Below, one piece after another: positions 1-9,861 of a stretch of DNA of 14,426 nt (positions within the stretch are counted from its first letter, which is position 1; every line of letters begins with the position of its first letter). A program made the position numbers and the translations under genes. The stretch lies in NCBI GenBank assembly GCA_020696915.1, contig JAJFMR010000030.1, positions 1-14,426 of the forward strand. The letters are read 5' to 3'. This stretch comes from Rhizobiaceae bacterium (GTDB taxonomy: Bacteria; Pseudomonadota; Alphaproteobacteria; Rhizobiales; Rhizobiaceae). The notes below the pieces were generated by a model that was not told the DNA's origin, searched no databases, and was given only the letters and a program-made list of their open reading frames with translations.

Positions 1-45
1 GAACTCCATGCGGCGGCGCTAGCCGTTCTTGGCGCCGCCGACTGA
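1..45 (+). CDS. Possible C-terminal tail of an upstream rightward gene (partial)
   Basis: From base 1 the first frame reads 14 codons (ELHAAALAVLGAAD) and then a TGA at 43-45. The residues are alanine-rich, as in many protein tails in this genome. The TGA sits 6 bases before the stop codon of the leftward hydrolase, so a convergent gene pair would fit. Fourteen codons are too few to identify a family or prove coding. The frame may also be open by chance. No terminator hairpin with a T-run lies between the two stops. Confidence 0.3.
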   Translation, partial: ELHAAALAVLGAAD

Positions 46-51
46 CCGGCG

Positions 52-1008
52 TCAGAAGGCGGCCGGATCGGAGCCCGGCACGAAGGCGTCGAATGCCGCC
101 CAGAACTGCTCCCGGTAAATGTCGGCTTCCTGAAGTATCTCGTGGCGCGCGCCGTCGATGGTCACCATCGAGCCGCCGCGCAGCCGCCGCGCATACTCGG
201 CCGTGGCCCGTGTCGGCACCACCTCGTCCGCACCCGCAGCTATGAACAGCACCGGCACCTGCACGCGCGCCATGAAGTCCGGGTCGGTCACCGTGTCGAT
301 CGCCTGGCAGGCGGCCTTGATCCAGCGGATCGTCGGGCCGCCGAGGCCGAGCTCGGGATGCGTTTCGCAGATGAGTGTATTTCGCTGATAGCGTGCGGGG
401 TCGGTGGTGAGCCGGTTGGTGGCAAAGGGCAAAGGCCCCGTCCGGCCGCCCCAGGCCGCGTAGCGTCGCCCGAGGCCCGTCCAGCAGAGCGCCGTTGCAA
501 TCCGCCTGATGCTGCGCGGCGTCAGCTTCACCCCGAAAAAGCCGAGAAAGGGTGCGACCAGAACCATCCTTCGCACGCGGTTAACCAGCGCCGGCGTGGC
601 GAGCAGCGCCACCAGCGACCCCATGGAGTGCGCCAGGATGTAGTAGGGCCCGCGGCAATCCGGCAGCACCACCTCGCGGAAGAAATGATCGAGATCGCCG
701 GCATAGTCGAAGAAGGTCCTGACATGGCCGCGCCGCCTGTCGCGGACCAGCCTGTCCGAACCTCCCTGGCCGCGCCAGTCGAAGGTCCCCACCATGAAGC
801 CGCGCGCGGCGAGATCGCGCGCCGTCTCGAAGTACTTTTCGATGCATTCGTTGCGGCCGGCAAGCACGACTACCGTGCCCTTCAGCGGCCGTGCCGTCGC
901 CCCGAACAGGCCATAGCGAAGCTTCCTTCCGTCCCGGGCGACCAGGAAGCCGCCTTCGGCATTGTCGGGGACCGGATTGCCGGGGACTTCAAGGAAGGGA
1001 TGCGTCAT
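52..1008 (-). CDS. Alpha/beta hydrolase, lysophospholipase/monoacylglycerol lipase type
   Basis: A 318-residue protein of the alpha/beta hydrolase fold (Hydrolase_4; PldB or monoacylglycerol lipase type), predicted to hydrolyse a lysophospholipid or monoglyceride ester. The likely triad is Ser128 in LAHSMGS, Asp261 in GADEVVP and His289 in ARHEI. The family signature FDWRGQGGSDR lies at 76-86. The nucleophile elbow reads A-H-S-M-G instead of the common G-H-S-M-G, a tolerated variant. Length is normal for the family and the fold looks complete. No signal peptide or membrane segment is visible, so it is probably cytoplasmic. The ATG at 1008 is the only sensible start, but its ribosome site is weak (GGAAAA about 12 bases upstream). 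It stands alone, divergent from the heat-shock gene. The true substrate cannot be read from sequence. Confidence 0.9.
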   Translation of the reverse strand: MTHPFLEVPGNPVPDNAEGGFLVARDGRKLRYGLFGATARPLKGTVVVLAGRNECIEKYFETARDLAARGFMVGTFDWRGQGGSDRLVRDRRRGHVRTFFDYAGDLDHFFREVVLPDCRGPYYILAHSMGSLVALLATPALVNRVRRMVLVAPFLGFFGVKLTPRSIRRIATALCWTGLGRRYAAWGGRTGPLPFATNRLTTDPARYQRNTLICETHPELGLGGPTIRWIKAACQAIDTVTDPDFMARVQVPVLFIAAGADEVVPTRATAEYARRLRGGSMVTIDGARHEILQEADIYREQFWAAFDAFVPGSDPAAF

Positions 1009-1096
1009 CGGCTCATGTTTTTCCGGCGCCCGCCGCGCCTGAAGCGGCGTGCGCCTGGAAACGGCCGGCTGCAGTTTCGTGTCCGAGCACAGGACT

Positions 1097-1131
1097 CATC
1101 CGAAAAAGCGATTTCACCTTTCGGTCCGATG
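1097..1131. repeat. Dispersed palindromic repeat core (Rhizobiales type)
   Basis: An imperfect inverted repeat. CATC at 1097-1100 pairs with GATG at 1128-1131, and CGAAA at 1101-1105 pairs with TTTCG at 1119-1123; GTCC (1124-1127) is unpaired. The pattern of CCGAAA, a short spacer, TTTCGG and a CATC/GATG border is one I recall from short intergenic palindromes scattered through Mesorhizobium-like genomes. The element may continue rightward to about 1165, through GATAGAGCAATTTCCATG. A single copy lies in this window, so the repeated nature rests on memory and not on anything seen here. It sits just upstream of the leftward hydrolase. Confidence 0.45.
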
Positions 1132-1342
1132 CGTCAGGCCGTGATAGAGCAATTTCCATGGGGATCAAGATTACGCGGGAAGAAGAAAGGCCGGAAGCTG
1201 CCTCAAGGCGCGCCTCCGGCCTCTGTCGACCCGGCGGAAGGGACGTTACACCCGGTCGGCTTCGTCACGGCCGCCCGCAGAGGGCACCGCAGTATGGATC
1301 GTAGAATTAACGAGCGCCGCCTGAACGCCGGCCGAAGCGCCG

Positions 1343-1361
1343 GTTCATCTCGCGTTCATCT
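1343..1361 (+). promoter_or_regulatory. Tandem direct repeat GTTCATCT x2, 11-bp period (possible response-regulator site)
   Basis: GTTCATCT occurs at 1343-1350 and again at 1354-1361, exactly one helical turn apart. An inverted half-site, TGAAC, lies at 1322-1326. Tandem half-sites with an 11-bp period are typical of OmpR/PhoB-family response regulators such as the rhizobial ChvI. Which regulator binds, if any, is unknown. The repeats lie about 40 bases upstream of the heat-shock promoter -35 element and about 340 bases from the hydrolase start. Confidence 0.35.
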
Positions 1362-1390
1362 TCCGGCCAGCTTTTTGGGCCTGAAAACCT

Positions 1391-1419
1391 CTTGAATCGG
1401 CCAGGAACCATCCCCAGAT
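1391..1419 (+). promoter_or_regulatory. Candidate sigma-32 (RpoH) promoter of the hsp20 gene
   Basis: CTTGAAT at 1391-1397, a 14-base spacer and CCCCAGAT at 1412-1419 closely match the heat-shock sigma factor consensus (CTTGAAA, 13-17 bases, CCCCATNT). Transcription would begin near 1425, immediately before the first hairpin of the leader. A small heat-shock gene is a classic RpoH target, which supports the call. Confidence 0.7.
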
Positions 1420-1424
1420 TCCTG

Positions 1425-1527
1425 CTGCGGCAGCCTTTTGAAGGGGCCGCTGGTCCCAGCCGGACGCCCTTGCGGGTCCGGTGCCGGCCAAACGCAAAAC
1501 CGTGTTGCTCAACAGGAGAACAGAACC
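1425..1527 (+). promoter_or_regulatory. ROSE-type RNA thermometer in the hsp20 5' leader
   Basis: The roughly 100-base leader can fold into three successive hairpins. The first pairs GCGGC (1427-1431) with GCCGC (1446-1450) and CCTT with AAGG inside it. The second pairs CCGGAC (1460-1465) with GTCCGG (1476-1481). The third is the hallmark of ROSE elements: UUGCU at 1505-1509, a CAAC loop, then AGGA at 1514-1517, which is the Shine-Dalgarno sequence of the gene. Pairing of U(U/C)GCU with AGGA around an unpaired or non-canonical G is the known temperature-sensitive helix of rhizobial small heat-shock genes and ibpA. At low temperature it would hide the ribosome site, and heat would open it. The fold was worked out by eye. 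Confidence 0.75.
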
Positions 1528-1995
1528 ATGCGTCACGTTGACTTTTCGCCGCTCTATCGCTCGACCGTCGGCTTCGACCGTCTTTTCACGATGCTCGATT
1601 CGCTGGCACAGCCGGAGAGCGCCCAGACCTACCCGCCCTACAACATCGAGCGCACCGGCGAGGATGCGTATCGCATTTCGATGGCGGTTGCCGGCTTCGC
1701 GGAAGCCGACATCAACATCGAGGCACACCGTAACGTGCTCACCGTGAAGGGTGAGCGCAAGGAAGAGAACGGTGAGGGTTCCGAGCTTCTCTACCGCGGC
1801 ATCGCCTCGCGCGCCTTCGAGCGCCGCTTCCAGCTTGCCGATCACGTCGAAGTCGTCGGCGCCACGCTGAAGAACGGCCTGTTGCATATCGATCTGAAGC
1901 GCAGCGTCCCGGAAGAGCTGAAGCCGCGCAAGATCGACATCAAGGCTGCTTCTGCGAAGCCTGCCAGGCAGATCGAGGCCCAGGCAGCCGCCTGA
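1528..1995 (+). CDS. Small heat-shock protein, Hsp20/IbpA family (class A)
   Basis: A 155-residue ATP-independent holdase chaperone that binds unfolding proteins under heat stress and hands them to DnaK/ClpB. The N-terminus (MRHVDFSPLYRSTVGFDRLF) closely resembles IbpA and rhizobial class A sHsps. The alpha-crystallin domain spans about 38-135. It contains the beta-strand motif NGLLHIDL (116-123), and the C-terminal I-x-I anchor is IDI (136-138). An alanine-rich tail follows. The ATG at 1528 is chosen because AGGAGA lies at 1514-1519, 8 bases upstream, and because homologues begin there; the frame is open further upstream but that stretch is the leader. The gene is monocistronic, with a terminator right after it. 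Expression is probably doubly controlled, by an RpoH promoter and by a ROSE thermometer. Confidence 0.95.
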   Translation: MRHVDFSPLYRSTVGFDRLFTMLDSLAQPESAQTYPPYNIERTGEDAYRISMAVAGFAEADINIEAHRNVLTVKGERKEENGEGSELLYRGIASRAFERRFQLADHVEVVGATLKNGLLHIDLKRSVPEELKPRKIDIKAASAKPARQIEAQAAA

Positions 1996-2017
1996 CGCTT
2001 CTTTGAACTGGCAGATG

Positions 2018-2047
2018 AAAGGGCGGCGCCACGGCGCCGCCCTTTTT
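2018..2047 (+). terminator. Strong rho-independent terminator of hsp20
   Basis: AAAGGGCGGCGCC (2018-2030) and GGCGCCGCCCTTT (2033-2045) form a perfect 13-bp stem around a 2-base AC gap (in practice a 4-base loop). A run of five T follows at 2043-2047. It lies 22 bases after the hsp20 stop. The last bases overlap the stop codon of the convergent threonine aldolase gene. On the other strand the stem is followed only by TTTC, so it would terminate leftward transcripts poorly. Confidence 0.9.
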
Positions 2048-3108
2048 CATTGACGGGCGACGTCCAGCGACTGCGCGAAACGGTCGACGTCACCGGCCGA
2101 GGTGGCGAAGCTGGTCACCAGGCGGCACAGGACCTCGCCGGCGCCGGGCCCGCCGGGAAAACCTCGCGGCTGATGCTGTTCGTGGAAGTGGGCGCCACTG
2201 GCGCGCAAGCTAGCCACCGCCGGCTGCGGCAGGATGGCAAAGACCATGTTCGCCTGCGGCTCCCAGGCCAGCCGCGCCGCCCTGCTTTCCCGAATATGGC
2301 CGGCCAGCCGGGCCGCCATGGCGTTGGCATGACGGGCGGTTTCCAGCCACAGGCCATCGCTGAAATAGGCTTCGAACTGCGCCGCGACGAAGCGCGACTT
2401 CGAAAAGAGCTGCCCTGCGCGCTTGCGCAGGAACTGAAACTCGCCGGCCCAATCGGGGTCGAACAGGACGACTGCCTCCGCGCACCAGCAGCCGTTCTTG
2501 GTGCCCCCGAACGACACCATGTCGATGCCGCGCTTCCAGGTCATTTCCGCCGGCGTCGCGCCGAGCGACACCAGCGCGTTCGCAAAACGGGCGCCGTCCA
2601 TGTGGACCGGCAGGCGGTACCGGGCGGCCGTCGCCGAGATCGCCTCGATGTCGTCGAGGCCGTAGACCGTGCCCGCCTCCGTGGCCTGGGTAATCGACAC
2701 CGCAGCCGGCCTGCCGGCATGCACGGATTCGGGCATGAAGCGGCCGATGGCCGTGTCGAGCCCTGCCGGGTCGATCCGCCCCAGCGGCCCGTCCACCGCA
2801 CAAAGCCGCGCGCCGCCGGCCAGATACTCGGCAGCGCCGCATTCGTCGCGGACCACGTGCGCCTCCCGATGACAGAAGGAGAGGCCGCCCGGTTTGGACA
2901 GCGCGGTGAGCGACAGCGCATTGGCCGCCGTTCCGGTGGCCACGAAGAACACCGCAACCTGTCGCTCGAAAATCCTGGAAAAGGTTTCCGCCACCTCCTT
3001 GTCGAGAGAACTGGTGCCATAGGCGGGAGCGTAGCCGGCGGCGTGGTCCATGAGGCCGGCGCTGATCCTGGGGTGGGCGCCGGCCCAGTTGTCAGAAGCG
3101 AAATTCAT
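2047..3108 (-). CDS. ltaE: Low-specificity L-threonine aldolase (PLP-dependent)
   Basis: A 353-residue fold-type I PLP enzyme that cleaves L-threonine or L-allo-threonine to glycine and acetaldehyde in the cytoplasm. The Schiff-base lysine is Lys204 in SFGGTKNG, Asp171 in HMDGAR should contact the pyridine nitrogen, and His84 in REAHVVRDECGA is the expected PLP-stacking histidine. The C-terminal stretch GEVLCRLVTSFAT (324-336) is typical of the family. Length matches other members. An in-frame ATG lies 49 codons upstream at 3255, but those residues are arginine-rich and unlike homologues, which begin MNFASDNW-like, so 3108 is preferred. The ribosome site there is weak (GGGA about 12 bases upstream). 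Related beta-eliminating lyases share the fold, so substrate preference is inferred. Confidence 0.9.
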   Translation of the reverse strand: MNFASDNWAGAHPRISAGLMDHAAGYAPAYGTSSLDKEVAETFSRIFERQVAVFFVATGTAANALSLTALSKPGGLSFCHREAHVVRDECGAAEYLAGGARLCAVDGPLGRIDPAGLDTAIGRFMPESVHAGRPAAVSITQATEAGTVYGLDDIEAISATAARYRLPVHMDGARFANALVSLGATPAEMTWKRGIDMVSFGGTKNGCWCAEAVVLFDPDWAGEFQFLRKRAGQLFSKSRFVAAQFEAYFSDGLWLETARHANAMAARLAGHIRESRAARLAWEPQANMVFAILPQPAVASLRASGAHFHEQHQPRGFPGGPGAGEVLCRLVTSFATSAGDVDRFAQSLDVARQ

Positions 3109-3344
3109 TATGGTACGGTCCCAAGACGTCGGGGTGCTGCGACCATGACCGGTTTTGCCTCGGGGTTTCAAGCCGGGACGATGTAACAGCTGTGGGACGA
3201 GCCACTCGGACGGACCGCGCCGCGAGCGCCGGGGCGACAGGGAATTACAAGACATCGAGGCAATGCGCAGTTTTGTGTCCAGAACTGCCGAAATTTGTTA
3301 CGAATCCGTCTTGTACCTCGGCGCCAACTCTGCGATAAGAAATT

Positions 3345-3365
3345 TAGGACAGTGATGCTGTCTTA
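3345..3365. promoter_or_regulatory. Dyad in the gltB upstream region, possible operator
   Basis: TAGGACAG (3345-3352) and CTGTCTTA (3358-3365) form an 8-bp inverted repeat with one G-T mismatch around a TGATG spacer. A wider pair, ATAAGA (3335-3340) and TCTTAT (3361-3366), overlaps it. The centre lies about 53 bases upstream of the start predicted from the neighbouring promoter, a position suiting an activator of gltB. The binding protein is not identified. The hairpin is followed by only a broken T-run, so a terminator is less likely. Confidence 0.4.
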
Positions 3366-3371
3366 TTTGTC

Positions 3372-3401
3372 TTCGCAATGCACCCCGGACGGGCGTATAG
3401 T
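3372..3401 (+). promoter_or_regulatory. Candidate sigma-70-type promoter of gltB
   Basis: TTCGCA at 3372-3377 (four of six matches to TTGACA), an 18-base spacer and TATAGT at 3396-3401 (five of six matches to TATAAT). Transcription would start near 3408 and give a leader of about 155 bases. An alternative pair, TTGTAC (3311-3316) and GATAAG (3334-3339) with a 17-base spacer, is weaker. Confidence 0.4.
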
Positions 3402-3482
3402 CGGCGCCCGTCCCGCGGTTGGCGCGAAAGCGGTGTCCGCCGGCGGGCGATGGCTCTATATGCTGCTGCCCAAGCCCGGAAG

Positions 3483-3513
3483 CGGCCGGTGCGGAGGATC
3501 AAGCCGCCGGCCG
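3483..3513 (+). other. GC-rich hairpin in the presumed gltB leader
   Basis: CGGCCGG (3483-3489) pairs with CCGGCCG (3507-3513), and CGG (3492-3494) can pair with CCG (3504-3506) inside. There is no T-run after it, so it is not an intrinsic terminator. It ends 38 bases before the gltB ribosome site. Such stems also arise by chance in GC-rich DNA. Confidence 0.35.
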
Positions 3514-3563
3514 AACGCCGCCGAAGACAGGTCGCTCGCCAGGCCCGGAATGGAGGAACGGAC

Positions 3564-8279
<4,716 letters not shown>

Positions 8280-8296
8280 GGCCGGGGACGCCAGCT

Positions 8297-8323
8297 CGCG
8301 CCGGCTCTGCGGGATCCGGCGCG
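8297..8323 (+). other. Intercistronic hairpin between gltB and gltD
   Basis: CGCGCCGG (8297-8304) and CCGGCGCG (8316-8323) form a perfect 8-bp stem with an 11-base loop, 17 bases after the gltB stop. No T-run follows, so it should not terminate strongly. It could slow 3' exonucleases or mark an RNA processing site, allowing different amounts of GltB and GltD. The rest of the 137-base gap (8280-8416) shows no gene and no clear promoter. Confidence 0.45.
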
Positions 8324-8416
8324 CGCATCGGACCATGAACGAAATCACGCGCTGCCCTCGGTGGCAACGCAATGCGCCAGTCCGGGAGGCGGCGCTCGGG
8401 AGACGAAAGAACGAGC

Positions 8417-9835
8417 ATGGGCAAGGTTACGGGTTTCCTGGAGATCGATCGGCGCGACCGCAAATATCTGCCGGCCTCCGACCGCGTCCGCAATTACCGG
8501 GAGTTCACGATTCCGCTCGGCGAGGAGGGCACGCGCGACCAGGCGGCGCGCTGCATGAATTGCGGCATTCCCTACTGCCATACCGGCTGCCCGGTTAACA
8601 ACCAGATCCCCGACTGGAACGATCTCGTCTACCTCGGCAACTGGGAAGAGGCCTCCCGCAACCTGCATTCGACCAACAATTTTCCCGAATTCACCGGCCG
8701 GATCTGCCCTGCACCCTGCGAGGAGTCCTGCACGCTCAACCTCGAGGACGCGCCGGTCACCATCAAGACCATCGAATGCGCGATTGCCGACAAGGCATGG
8801 GAGAACGGCTGGGCGCGGCCGGAGATCGCCCCCGAAAAGACAGGCAGGCGGGTGGCTGTGGTCGGCTCCGGCCCGGCCGGTCTTGCCGCGGCGCAGCAAC
8901 TGGCTCGCGCCGGCCACGCGGTCGACGTTTTTGAGAAGAACAGCAAGCCGGGCGGGCTGCTGCGCTACGGAATTCCCGATTTCAAGATGGAAAAGCAGCT
9001 CATCGACCGGCGGATCGCGCAGATGCAGGCGGAGGGCGTCAGCTTCCGCTGTGGCGTGCATGTCGGCGTCGACCATGATCCGGCCGAGCTCGTCGCTGCC
9101 TACGACGCCGTACTCCTGTCGGGCGGCGCCGAACACCCGCGTGATCTTGCGATTCCTGGGCGGGAGCTTGCCGGCATCCACTTCGCCATGCAGTTCCTGC
9201 CGCAGCAGAACCGCCGCGTGTCGCAGGAGCCGCCGCAGGACAACCGGCCGATTCTCGCCGGCGGCAAACACGTCGTGGTCATCGGTGGCGGCGATACCGG
9301 CTCCGACTGCATCGGCACCTCGATCCGGCAGGGCGCACTCTCGGTCACCCAGCTCGAGATCATGCCGCGGCCTCCGGAGAAGGAAGACAAGCTGACGACC
9401 TGGCCGAACTGGCCGCTCAAGTTGAGAACGTCGTCCAGCCACCAGGAGGGCGCGGAACGCGACTTTTCAGTCGTCACGCAGCATTTCTCCGGAGACGACG
9501 GGACGGTGAGGAAGCTCCACTGCGTGCGGGTCGACGCGAAGATGAATCCCATTCCCGGGTCGGAATTCGCGCTCAAGGCCGATCTGGTGCTCCTGGCCAT
9601 GGGCTTTCTGCATCCGGTTCACGAAGGGATGCTGGAGGCAGTCGGCGTCAAGCTCGACCAGCGCGGCAACATCGCCGCCAATGTCAGCGATTACCGGACG
9701 AGCGTCGACAAGGTGTTCTCGGCGGGCGATATGCGGCGCGGCCAGTCGCTGGTCGTCTGGGCGATCCGCGAGGGGCGCCAGGCAGCCCGCGCCATCGACG
9801 AGGCGCTGATGGGAACCACCCTCTTGCCGCGATAA
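8417..9835 (+). CDS. gltD: Glutamate synthase (NADPH) small subunit, GOGAT beta
   Basis: A 472-residue flavoprotein that oxidises NADPH and passes electrons through FAD and 4Fe-4S clusters to the FMN of GltB. The N-terminal cysteine groups are Cys46, 49, 54 and 58 (CMNCGIPYCHTGC) and Cys97, 101 and 105 (CPAPCEESC). The FAD-binding loop is GSGPAG at 150-155. The NADPH loop is GGGDTGSD from 290, and the second FAD motif is SAGDMRRGQS around Asp438. Length is typical. The ATG at 8417 is chosen because the protein then begins MGKVTGFLEI, as in homologues; an in-frame ATG at 8372 would add 15 arginine-rich residues. The ribosome site is modest (GGGAGA, 13 bases away). It is very likely cotranscribed with gltB, and it converges with the DUF459 gene 26 bases downstream. 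Confidence 0.97.
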   Translation: MGKVTGFLEIDRRDRKYLPASDRVRNYREFTIPLGEEGTRDQAARCMNCGIPYCHTGCPVNNQIPDWNDLVYLGNWEEASRNLHSTNNFPEFTGRICPAPCEESCTLNLEDAPVTIKTIECAIADKAWENGWARPEIAPEKTGRRVAVVGSGPAGLAAAQQLARAGHAVDVFEKNSKPGGLLRYGIPDFKMEKQLIDRRIAQMQAEGVSFRCGVHVGVDHDPAELVAAYDAVLLSGGAEHPRDLAIPGRELAGIHFAMQFLPQQNRRVSQEPPQDNRPILAGGKHVVVIGGGDTGSDCIGTSIRQGALSVTQLEIMPRPPEKEDKLTTWPNWPLKLRTSSSHQEGAERDFSVVTQHFSGDDGTVRKLHCVRVDAKMNPIPGSEFALKADLVLLAMGFLHPVHEGMLEAVGVKLDQRGNIAANVSDYRTSVDKVFSAGDMRRGQSLVVWAIREGRQAARAIDEALMGTTLLPR

Positions 9836-9861
9836 GCCCTGAGCTCCGCCTGCCGGTGAAA

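Larger units (their letters stand above)
3109..3563. other. Divergent intergenic region between ltaE and gltB
   Basis: 455 bases without a credible gene. The open frames here are short, arginine-rich and lack good ribosome sites. It contains a dyad at 3345-3365, a candidate promoter at 3372-3401 and, in the presumed gltB leader, a GC-rich hairpin. The stretch about 3290-3375 is distinctly more AT-rich than its surroundings, as expected for a promoter region. No convincing leftward promoter for ltaE was found by eye. Confidence 0.6.

Noticed and set aside
142..1395. A 417-codon rightward frame overlapping the hydrolase gene and the intergenic region
   Set aside because: It is low-complexity Arg/Ala/Pro-rich sequence antisense to a clear alpha/beta hydrolase, runs into repeat and promoter DNA, and shows no family motif.
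2050..3186. A 378-codon rightward frame antisense to the threonine aldolase gene
   Set aside because: The opposite strand encodes all PLP-enzyme motifs in order. This frame is an Arg/Gly-rich shadow and starts inside the hsp20 terminator.
3483..3513. Riboswitch or attenuator in the gltB leader
   Set aside because: A hairpin exists, but no known riboswitch core, no alternative anti-terminator pairing and no U-run were found.
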